From: Phytoactinopolyspora limicola
GTDB taxonomy: Bacteria > Actinomycetota > Actinomycetes > Jiangellales > Jiangellaceae
Length of the DNA: 64,000 nt
Reading direction: 5' to 3'
Assembly (NCBI RefSeq): GCF_011320225.1
Contig: NZ_JAAOEN010000001.1
Location: forward strand, 289,642-353,641
Both the position numbers and the translations under genes were made by a program. The notes under the pieces were generated by a model that was not told the origin of the DNA, searched no databases, and saw nothing but the letters and a program-made list of their open reading frames with translations. This document shows, in pieces, positions 49,718 through 57,018 of this stretch (position 1 is the first letter of the stretch; each line of letters starts with the position of its first letter).

Positions 49718-49972
49718 TCACCGCTGCCTGTAGGTGTCGATTGGACTAACCCCGGTCTTAACAGCGGTGCGCGAGCCTAGACCAGGGATGGGAAGGTCAC
49801 TCACCTTGATCGGACACGTGATGGTGACAGAGACCGTTGCGTGTTGTCCCGCTGGAACCACGCACTCAAGCGCCACCGACCCTTCTCCCCGTACGGCACA
49901 CGCGTCGCCGGAACACACACCGTCTTTGCCTGCGTTTGACGATCTTCGTGACGAAAGAGTAAGGCTTCTCAC
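49718..49972 (-). pseudogene. Remnant of a TadE-like pilus protein
   Basis: The 84-residue frame ends with VSVTITCPIKVSDLPIPGL and TGVSPIDTYRQR, a typical TadE C-terminus including the paired Cys. The hydrophobic N-terminal anchor and the Ala-rich helix are missing, so it is probably a truncated copy. The rest of the gap from 49524 to 50089 has no convincing gene. Together with 46157 and 47349 it points to a decayed Tad locus. Confidence 0.5.
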
Positions 49973-50089
49973 CAGCTGACGGAACCCCGAGAGTCAAGTC
50001 ACAGCCACCACGGCTAAGGGAGCGACTGTGGTCTGGAACAGTGCCTTGCGTTGAGGAGGGACATCTACCGACTCGAACCCCTGCCCATC

Positions 50090-50167
50090 CCGCCCTCCTC
50101 CCGTGATCATTGGCTGTTGACTACCGAATTCGGTAGTCAACAGCCAATGATCACGGGAGGAGGGCGG
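50090..50167. repeat. Perfect 78-bp palindrome, copy 2 of the same core
   Basis: Bases 50090-50128 are the exact reverse complement of 50129-50167, with no loop; the centre is GAATTC. The inner 24-base arm (50103-50126) is identical to that at 46123-46146. The right part covers the stop codon and last residues of the minus-strand TetR gene, so the hairpin could end its transcription. Confidence 0.92.
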
Positions 50168-50756
50168 TGGAGATTGCGGCGAGGTGCCGCTGCCACTCGT
50201 CCGACTCCTGCGGCAACGTTTCGGGCGCAGCATGAGCAAGCTGAACGTGACCGAGGTACACACTCACGGCCAGCAGGGCCCGACGACGCGCTTCATCAGC
50301 GGGTACCCCCAACTCCTCGAACAACGAGGCGACATAGGCGACCCGCCGCTCCGTCACCCTACGCATCACCGGCGCTACTAGCGGATGATCAGCAGTGGCG
50401 AGCAGCGCGACTTCGATGTGGTCGTGCCTGCTGTAGCCGACAACCAACGCGAGCAGATGGCGAAGCCGGATCGCAGGATCGGGGTCCACGGAGATCTGCG
50501 TGATGACCCGCTCGGTGTGACCTTCCTCCCAGAGTTTCAGCGCGGCCTCGATCAGCGCCTCCCGGTTGCGGAAGTGCCAATAGAAACTGCCTTTGGTGGC
50601 CCCCAGCCGGGTGGCCAGCGGTTCGACGGCAACTCCGGCCAATCCGCTCTCGCCGATCGCGGTCAACGCCGCGCTCGCCCAGTCCGCAGCCGAAAGCCGT
50701 TTCTGGCCTTCCTTGGCCGCCGCCCGCCCACCGCTTCTTTTCGAGGCCACGCCCAT
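50151..50756 (-). CDS. TetR-family transcriptional regulator
   Basis: The 201-residue protein has a TetR N-terminal HTH (LSAADWASAALTAIGESGLA, then VEPLATRLGATKGSFYWHFR) and a helical ligand domain with RRVAYVASLFEELGVPADEA. I choose the ATG ending at 50756; the longer frame reads through the divergent gene's start. Two palindromes lie in the 48-base gap to the divergent SRPBCC-DUF2867 gene, so it most likely represses both. The end of the gene lies in the 78-bp palindrome. Confidence 0.9.
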   Translation of the reverse strand: MGVASKRSGGRAAAKEGQKRLSAADWASAALTAIGESGLAGVAVEPLATRLGATKGSFYWHFRNREALIEAALKLWEEGHTERVITQISVDPDPAIRLRHLLALVVGYSRHDHIEVALLATADHPLVAPVMRRVTERRVAYVASLFEELGVPADEARRRALLAVSVYLGHVQLAHAAPETLPQESDEWQRHLAAISTALLP

Positions 50757-50793
50757 ACGGTACCGTACGGAATGACCATACGCTTCCGTATGG
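50756..50793. promoter_or_regulatory. TetR operator palindromes
   Basis: TACGGTACCGTA at 50756-50767 is a perfect palindrome beginning at the TetR start codon. CCATACG-4-CGTATGG at 50776-50793 is a perfect 7-bp-arm repeat. Both share the ATACG/CGTAT half-site and fill the gap between divergent genes. Confidence 0.7.
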
Positions 50794-50804
50794 AAGGAGC
50801 TGTC

Positions 50805-51767
50805 ATGCTGAACGTCCACGAACGCACCATCGCCGCACCCGCCCACCGGGTTGGGGCGCTACTCGACCAGATGGCCAGCGACGACGACCGTCTGTGGCCT
50901 TCCCCAGCGTGGTTGCCCATGCGGTTCGACCGCCCTCTCCAGGTGGGCGCCGACGGCGGACACGGCGATGTCCGGTACACAGTCAGCGACTACGAACCCG
51001 GCCGGCGAATCGAGTTCACCTTTCAACCCGGCGCCGGCCTCGATGGCCGCCACGAACTCGTGGTCGAATCCCTCGACGAGGATCGATGCGTGCTGCGGCA
51101 CATCTTGACCGCGCAGCCGCGCGGTCTGATGCGGATCTTGACCCCCATCATGCTCCTGCCGCTACACAACGCGCTGCTCGAAGACCTGCTCGACAATGCC
51201 GAAATCGCCGCCACCGGGCGGCTCACTCGGCCGGCTCGCTGGTCACCGTGGGTGCGGCTCTGGCGAGGCATCACGGAGTTCCCCAAGCCCACGGCAGTCT
51301 CGGTGCCCGCCGCGGCCGCCCTCGCCCGCGAGGTGTTCGATCGGATCGACTTCGCCGACGCTTGGCAGGTGCCGCTGCGCCCGGGACTGCCCGTGGATCC
51401 GCAGGTCTGGGTCGACGCCACGTTCGCCGACCCGCCGCGGGCGGTAGCCGGGCTGATGTGGCTGCGCAACCACCTGGTTCGGCTGGTCGGGATCCGGCGC
51501 GAAACTCGTCGGGCCTTCGACGTGATCAACCGCACCGAAGGCGAGGTGCTACTCGGCACTGACTCCGGCCACCTCGACTTCCGGGCGTCGATGCTCGTGG
51601 ACTCCGGCACCGTGACCCTCACTACGGTGACCCGGATCAACAATCGCCGCGGCCGGTTCTACATGGCCTTCGTGTCCCGGATACACCCGATGGTGGTCCG
51701 CCGCATGCTCCGCCGGGGCCTGCGCAAACTCTCCGAACAGCCTAAGCGCGCCGCCGTTCGAACCTGA
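50805..51767 (+). CDS. SRPBCC plus DUF2867 domain protein
   Basis: The 320-residue protein starts with an SRPBCC-like domain (MLNVHERTIAAPAHRVGALL, about residues 1-145) and ends with a DUF2867-type domain (about 165-320: FDRIDFADAWQVPL, LVGIRRETRRAFDVI, VTRINNRRGRFYMAFVSRIH). Both domains are lipid- or small-molecule-binding folds with unknown roles. GGAAGGAG precedes the ATG at 50805, inside the operator region of the divergent TetR gene, so expression is probably TetR-controlled. Confidence 0.82.
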   Translation: MLNVHERTIAAPAHRVGALLDQMASDDDRLWPSPAWLPMRFDRPLQVGADGGHGDVRYTVSDYEPGRRIEFTFQPGAGLDGRHELVVESLDEDRCVLRHILTAQPRGLMRILTPIMLLPLHNALLEDLLDNAEIAATGRLTRPARWSPWVRLWRGITEFPKPTAVSVPAAAALAREVFDRIDFADAWQVPLRPGLPVDPQVWVDATFADPPRAVAGLMWLRNHLVRLVGIRRETRRAFDVINRTEGEVLLGTDSGHLDFRASMLVDSGTVTLTTVTRINNRRGRFYMAFVSRIHPMVVRRMLRRGLRKLSEQPKRAAVRT

Positions 51768-51911
51768 GATCCACGCTGTCGACCGCGGCGGACGCCGCCG
51801 CCCCTCAAGATCGGGGGTAGCCACAAGTTGGCGGCCCGAGCATGTCGAGATTCTGGCTCTGGCTCCGTCCCAGCAGCGAAGCGACCAGATCACCAGCGGA
51901 GGATGGATCAC

Positions 51912-52352
51912 ATGACACACGTACAACGTTTCGACCACATCGGCATCACCGTCGCGGACCTGGAGTCAGCCATCGCGTTCTTCGTCGGGCTGGGCCTCGA
52001 GGTCGAGGGCACCGGATCCGTGGACGGCGAGTTCGTGGAGACCGTCTGCGGCATCCCTGGCGCGCACTGCGAGATCGCGATGCTGAAGTCGCCTGGCGGT
52101 GGAACCCGGCTGGAGCTCTCGAGCTTCATCACACCCGACCACGTCCCTGGTTCGCCCGCGCCGATGGCCAACGAGCTGGGTCTGCGCAACGTGTCCTTCG
52201 AGGTCGGCGACCTCCAAGCGGCCATCGACGCTGTGGCTGCCAACGGGTACGGGCTCGTGGGCGGGGTCGGCGAGTACCAGGGCAGTGTCCGTATGGCCTA
52301 CGTCCGCGGACCCGAGGGGATCATTGTGTCCCTGTTCGAGCAGATCGGCTGA
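51912..52352 (+). CDS. VOC-family (methylmalonyl-CoA epimerase-like) protein
   Basis: The 146-residue protein has the VOC pattern: RFDHIGITVADLESAIAFFV with a first-ligand His, HCEIAMLKSPGGGTRLELSS, LRNVSFEVGDLQAAIDAVAA and GPEGIIVSLFEQIG with a C-terminal Glu. It may be a metal-dependent lyase or isomerase; the substrate is unknown. GGAGGATGG precedes the ATG at 51912. Earlier in-frame codons are poorly placed. It stands alone, 144 bases after the DUF2867 gene. Confidence 0.83.
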   Translation: MTHVQRFDHIGITVADLESAIAFFVGLGLEVEGTGSVDGEFVETVCGIPGAHCEIAMLKSPGGGTRLELSSFITPDHVPGSPAPMANELGLRNVSFEVGDLQAAIDAVAANGYGLVGGVGEYQGSVRMAYVRGPEGIIVSLFEQIG

Positions 52353-52447
52353 CCCGCGCTATTCCGGCTCCCCGCGCACCTGTCGATGGCACGGAACGGG
52401 TGAGGACACCCGACGTCGACGTGTCGAGGAGAAGTTGGCGGATCGGT

Positions 52448-53235
52448 GTGGGAGTGCATGCTAGAGCTGTGTTGTCCGATGTGAGCAGGGCGGAGTGGGC
52501 GCTTCACCGCCGGGCAAGGTTGGTCACGCGACACGCGATCGATGCGGGCGTTCCAGGTCGCTTCCGGATATGGGACCAGGTAGGCCTGATGGCCGTGGTG
52601 GCCACGGATCCCGCTTTGGGTTTCCTCTCGACGGTGTCCGGGGTGACACCGGAGACGGTGCCGGCGGCGATCAACTTCGTGAATGCGCCCTTCTGGAGCG
52701 GTGTCATGCCGGCCCTGCTGGCCTCCGTCGAGATTGGCGATGCGGCAGAGAAGCTGTTGTCGGCGGCCGGGTTCACCCGAACAGGAGATCGCGCCCTGGC
52801 TGTCAAGCAACTCGATGCCCGGCCGCCGACCGAGGCGCGGCCGCGTCTGGACGTGGTCGAGGCCGACGATGGCGAAACCTTCCCGCAGGTGCTACTGGCC
52901 GGCTATCAGGTCGGCGGGGTGGTTGCCGCGTTCATCCGGGCGGAGCATCGGCTCCCGGTCATGCGGCGGGTCGTGGCTATGGAGGGAAAACGCCAATCGC
53001 TGCCGCAGCGATGACGGTTCACGGGGATATCGCCGTGCTCGGGGGTGCCTCGACTCTGCCGGCGCACCGCGGCCAGGGCGCCCAGACGCAGCTCTTGCAG
53101 CACCGCCTCCGGCTAGCTCGCGAAGCAGGCTGCGCATTGGCTGTGGCGACGGCCCGACCCGATTCGGTGAGCGCGGCCAATCTCAGCAAGGCAGGGTTCG
53201 GCATCTATCGACGCTCGGCGTGGACGAAGAGCTGA
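52448..53235 (+). pseudogene. GNAT acetyltransferase with a single-base frameshift
   Basis: One frame gives SRAEWALHRRARLVTRHAID through VMRRVVAMEG and stops at 53014. A second frame continues the same family with TPIAAAAMTVHGDIAVLGGA and the acetyl-CoA site LPAHRGQGAQTQLLQ to a stop at 53235. The joint is in GAGGGAAAACG near 52981-52990; one extra G or A there would restore MEGKTPIA. So the gene is either broken or the base was lost in sequencing. The GTG at 52448 is a guess for the start; a weak AGGAGAAG lies further upstream. Confidence 0.72.
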
Positions 53236-53497
53236 TCAATTTCCGGTACCGCGTGATCCCGACACCTAAGAACTCTCCGTGGACCTCGTAGTACATCCGC
53301 AGGTCACCAGCTCGGCGTCACCCGTTCTGGGTTCAGTGGTTCCGCTCATAGGCGGCGAAGAGACCCGCGTCGTGCCCTCGGCGCACGCACGCTTCACTAC
53401 GTGCGTCAGAGGCTCTGCCTCGATTTCCAGTCGGCAAGACGGTCCAGCCCGGTGTGGCACCACGATGAGTTTCGCGCGCGCGGGCAGTCTGACGACC

Positions 53498-54067
53498 ATG
53501 GGCAAGCTCACCTATGGCATGAACGTGTCGGTGGACGGCTACATCGCCGACGTGAACGGCGGCATCGACTGGACCGGACCACCGGACGACGAACTACACC
53601 AGTACTGGAACGACAGAGAGCGCGAAATCGCTGTGGCGCTGTACGGGCGGCGGCTCTACGACCTGATGTCGGCGTACTGGCCGACGGCAGACCAGGACCC
53701 GGCCGCCAGCCCGATCACCGTCGACTTCGCCCGGATCTGGCGCGACATGCCGAAGGTGGTGTTCTCGCGGACCCTGGAGTCTGTCGACTGGAACTCCCGC
53801 CTCGAACGCGGGGACATCGTCGAGGTCGCGACCCGGCTGAAGGCCGAGACCGACGGCCTACTGGAGGTGGCCGGCGCGACGCTGGCGGCCCCGCTGGTAC
53901 GGGCGGGGCTGGTGGACGAGTTCCAGATCGTAGTCCTCCCCACCGCGGTAGGCGGCGGCACGCCGTTCTTCCCTCAGCTGCCGTCACACATCCCGCTGCG
54001 GCTGATCGAGACCCGCACCTTCCAGGGCGGGACCGTCCTGCTGAGGTACGAGGCAGTACGCGACTGA
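53498..54067 (+). CDS. Dihydrofolate reductase-like (RibD C-terminal) family protein
   Basis: The 189-residue protein has the RibD_C/DHFR-like fold: MGKLTYGMNVSVDGYIADVN, VALYGRRLYDLMSAYWP, KVVFSRTLESVDWNSRLE, GLLEVAGATLAAPLVRAGLV and VVLPTAVGGGTPFF. Such proteins reduce flavin or pterin-like substrates with NADPH, but most stand-alone members are uncharacterised. The ATG at 53498 matches the usual family start; an in-frame ATG at 53465 is possible. The 262 bases upstream hold no other gene. Confidence 0.85.
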   Translation: MGKLTYGMNVSVDGYIADVNGGIDWTGPPDDELHQYWNDREREIAVALYGRRLYDLMSAYWPTADQDPAASPITVDFARIWRDMPKVVFSRTLESVDWNSRLERGDIVEVATRLKAETDGLLEVAGATLAAPLVRAGLVDEFQIVVLPTAVGGGTPFFPQLPSHIPLRLIETRTFQGGTVLLRYEAVRD

Positions 54068-54245
54068 ACAGACATACCGCCGCGGGGGCGGACCCTTTGT
54101 TATGGAACCCACATACATCGGACCCGACCTCGACGACAGCACGCTAAACGCCAACCGTGGTCTCGCATGGCGGTGCGTCATTTCGTAGCCGCGAATGACG
54201 CGGGGCGGTGTGGGCGCCCACGTGCCGATTCAGGCCTGGCCGGCT

Positions 54246-54680
54246 TCACGTGGAACTCGACGAGTATGCCCAGCCCACCCAGCGGTCGATGACGATGGAG
54301 ATAACCGGCCCCAGCGGCGGGTCATCGACATACGGTGGGTACTTCGCCGCGAGCACCGACCCGGCCCACTCGTATGTCGGCCCGCCGTTGACGATAGACG
54401 CGACCCCGTCCACGCGTACCCACCACAGCTGGGTCCAGTCGTCGTCGTACCGGTCGCACACGAAGCTGACCGAAGGATTCGCCTCAATGTTGCGGAGCCG
54501 CTGAAGGCTCGTGGTGGACTTCGGCTTCTGGTCCACCGCGGTGACCGCGACGTCATCTTGAACAGCGAAGGTGACTGGCACCACGTGCGGGCGGCCATCG
54601 GGCGAGACCGTCGCCAGCCGGGCCACCCGCGCCTGGGCTACTCGTCGCCGGCACTCCGGCTCGCTGAGTCTCACCTTCAC
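54246..54680 (-). CDS. Pyridoxamine 5'-phosphate oxidase-fold, probable F420-dependent enzyme
   Basis: The protein of about 144 residues has the split-barrel flavin-type fold: VRLSEPECRRRVAQARVARL, TVSPDGRPHVVPVTFAVQDD, KSTTSLQRLRNIEANPSVSF and DWTQLWWVRVDGVA. This is the actinobacterial Rv0121-like group predicted to use F420. The start is uncertain: GTG codons at 54674-54683 fit the family length, while an ATG at 54785 would add about 35 Arg-rich residues. It ends near the divergent DHFR-like gene's 3' side. Confidence 0.78.
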   Translation of the reverse strand: MKVRLSEPECRRRVAQARVARLATVSPDGRPHVVPVTFAVQDDVAVTAVDQKPKSTTSLQRLRNIEANPSVSFVCDRYDDDWTQLWWVRVDGVASIVNGGPTYEWAGSVLAAKYPPYVDDPPLGPVISIVIDRWVGWAYSSSST

Positions 54681-54809
54681 CACCCGCCTCGCCACGGCCA
54701 CCGGCCACCGGAGCGACCGGATCCGGAGCACTCCCGCTGTGCCGGCCCGTGGTTCACCGGGCCGGCATGGCGAGGAACCTACCAAACCCGGTCACGTATC
54801 GCGGCGGGT

Positions 54810-55955
54810 CTACGGCTCGACGATGACGAACGGATCCGGCGGGTCGCCGCCACCGAACAGCAGCGGCAGGTACGGCACCGGCTCGGTGACGACGGGAATC
54901 GGCCGATCGCTGCTCACCAGCCGATCAGCGACGATCTCCCCGGTGCTGTCGAACGTGCCGAAGCAGTAGCCCAACTCTCGGGCATCGTCGATGATCAGCG
55001 GCAGCGCCTCCATGAGGGCGGCACCAGCCACCGTGTCGATGGGGCCGTCGTGCAGAAAGATGTTGCCTCCCGGACGTAGCTGACTCACTACGTCGTCCCT
55101 CAATCGCTGTGCGGGCCGATCCGGCAACCAGTCCTCGGCGTGGATGTCACCGCTGATGACGGTGAACCCGAGCGCCGATAGCTCGGCTTGAACGGCTGCG
55201 TTGGCGGCCAGGAACGGCGGCCGCATGCCGAGGAACGGCCGATCCACGCCAGCTCGGTCGAACGCCTCCTCGGTGTCGAGCATCTGCGCCCGTACCGCCT
55301 CCGGGCCGGCGGTCTGGAGCAGGGTGTTCAGGTTGGGATGGGTGTAGGTGTGGTTCAGCACGAGGTGCCCCTCGTCGACCTGGAACGGCCCGAACCGCGG
55401 GTTGGCGTCGATCCTCATGCCCACGTCGAAGAACGTGGCCGGAACCTGCCGGTCGCGCAGGATCCGCAGCGTCTCGGTCCGGTAGAACGACGGGCCGTCG
55501 TCGAACGTCAGCGCTACCCGGTCGGGGCAGGTGTTCGGCACCGAATCATCAGCCGGCCCGCCTACTCGCGTGCGGGCCGCTGCCGCGACGATCTCCGCCC
55601 GTTCGGCGTGGGTCAGCAGTCCGTCGCGGACGAACTCCCGGCTGGTGCGGGCCACGGTGGCCATGAAGGCGCCGTGGCTGGCGAACGGCTCTTCGGCCCA
55701 GACGAGGTCGAGCAGCGTGCAGCCGTCGCCACGGTCGAGGTTGACGACGTCCGTGTCGACGCGTGGCGGCCCGAACCACACGTTCACCTCGGTCGACCAT
55801 CCATAGGGGCAGCCGGCGTCGATCAGCTCCGCACTCGCCACCTCAGGGGCGACCGGCGCCACATCACCGGCCGCGGCGGCCGCACCACCGGACCATGCCA
55901 GCGCCCCGGCTGCCAACGTCGCCAGGATCGCCTTCATACCGCTGGACATCCTCAT
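54810..55955 (-). CDS. Secreted polysaccharide deacetylase (NodB domain)
   Basis: The 381-residue protein has a signal peptide (AILATLAAGALAWSGGAAAA), a region of about 75 residues also found in the dehydrogenase at 57019, and a NodB domain from about residue 145. The latter shows VALTFDDGPSFYR with the catalytic and metal Asp pair and LVLNHTYTHPNLN with HxxxH, plus GMRPPFLAANAAV. It should remove acetyl groups from a cell-wall or extracellular glycan. GAGGGAGCG precedes the ATG ending at 55955. It is the last gene of a three-gene minus-strand set. Confidence 0.9.
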   Translation of the reverse strand: MRMSSGMKAILATLAAGALAWSGGAAAAAGDVAPVAPEVASAELIDAGCPYGWSTEVNVWFGPPRVDTDVVNLDRGDGCTLLDLVWAEEPFASHGAFMATVARTSREFVRDGLLTHAERAEIVAAAARTRVGGPADDSVPNTCPDRVALTFDDGPSFYRTETLRILRDRQVPATFFDVGMRIDANPRFGPFQVDEGHLVLNHTYTHPNLNTLLQTAGPEAVRAQMLDTEEAFDRAGVDRPFLGMRPPFLAANAAVQAELSALGFTVISGDIHAEDWLPDRPAQRLRDDVVSQLRPGGNIFLHDGPIDTVAGAALMEALPLIIDDARELGYCFGTFDSTGEIVADRLVSSDRPIPVVTEPVPYLPLLFGGGDPPDPFVIVEP

Positions 55956-55997
55956 CGCTCCCTCAAGCTCCCTTCCCACGACGCATTCTCATCTCCG

Positions 55998-56984
55998 TCA
56001 CCGGAGCCGGCGCTCGGCCTGCATTCTGCGCACGCTGCGCGCTGCCCGGGCGAATCCGAGTTCGATGTCGACCCGGCCGTCGTCGTGATATTCAGCGTTC
56101 CCCTGTTCCCAGATCGCGTGGTAGTTCTTGCCGCGCAGGGCGCTGAAGAACTCCCGCATCGGCACATCACCTTCTCCGTAGGGCGTTTGCGGACCCCACA
56201 ACCCGGTGTCCGGGTCGCGTTGGCCGTCCTTGACGTGGAACGTCGGATAACGGCGCGGATCGGCGAGCACGTAGTCCACGAGGTCGGCTGGGTTACCGTC
56301 CAGGCCTAATCCTTCGTAGGCATGGAAGAGGTCCAGTTGCAGGTACACCAGACGCGGGTCGGTGTGCGCCAGGAAGACGTCGAAGAGCACCGTATCCGGC
56401 TGATCGGCGGCGTAGCGGAACTCGCGTTCGTGGTTGTGCTGGAAGAACCGCAGCCCTCTGGTCGCCACTCGGCGGCCGACTTCGTTGAACTCGTCGGCGG
56501 CGCGCCGGTAGATGTCGACCGTACTGGGGGTGGCGCCGCCCCATCCTTCCGGCGGATCGGCCGTTCCGACGTATCGCACCCCGAGAATCTCGGCGGCGTC
56601 CAGCTCCTCCTCCAGATGGTCCCGCCAGCGCCCCATCCCGCGGTGCACGCCGACCGCGCGCAGCCCGTTGTCGTCCAACGCCTGCTTGATCTCCGCCACC
56701 GTGACCGGGGGTAGGCCCTGCTGAGTCTGGTCATAGGTGAAAGGCTCCACCTCCGTGAAACCGAGCTTCGCCAGGCGCTCGAACACCCGCCGGAAACCGA
56801 TCTGCTGCACGGCGTTGCGCACCGTCCATAGCTGGATACCGATCCGTCCCGGTGGGAACAGCCGGGCATTCGCCTGCGCCGGGACAGCCAACGCCGTCAT
56901 ACCCGCCGCACTGGTGCCAACCACGGCGGCTCCACCAGCCACCGCACGAAGGAAACCGCGCCGGTCGAGGGGGTTTGTGCCCAT
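55998..56984 (-). CDS. TAT-exported sugar phosphate isomerase/epimerase-like protein
   Basis: The 328-residue protein starts with a twin-arginine signal (LDRRGFLRAVAGGAAVVGTS), which implies folded export. The rest is a xylose isomerase-like TIM barrel: GIQLWTVRNAVQQIGFRRVF, LRAVGVHRGMGRW, QLDLFHAYEGLGLDGNPADL and YPTFHVKDGQRDP, with metal-ligand type His, Asp and Glu residues. Exported members of this family occur with secreted dehydrogenases in actinobacteria. AAAAGGAG precedes the ATG ending at 56984. Confidence 0.87.
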   Translation of the reverse strand: MGTNPLDRRGFLRAVAGGAAVVGTSAAGMTALAVPAQANARLFPPGRIGIQLWTVRNAVQQIGFRRVFERLAKLGFTEVEPFTYDQTQQGLPPVTVAEIKQALDDNGLRAVGVHRGMGRWRDHLEEELDAAEILGVRYVGTADPPEGWGGATPSTVDIYRRAADEFNEVGRRVATRGLRFFQHNHEREFRYAADQPDTVLFDVFLAHTDPRLVYLQLDLFHAYEGLGLDGNPADLVDYVLADPRRYPTFHVKDGQRDPDTGLWGPQTPYGEGDVPMREFFSALRGKNYHAIWEQGNAEYHDDGRVDIELGFARAARSVRRMQAERRLR

Positions 56985-57018
56985 GTCTCGCTCCTTTTCG
57001 GTCAAGGTGTCTCGCGGG

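Noticed and set aside
46123..50167. CRISPR array or insertion sequence ends
   Set aside because: The two palindromes are not regularly spaced short repeats with spacers, and no transposase or cas gene lies between them.
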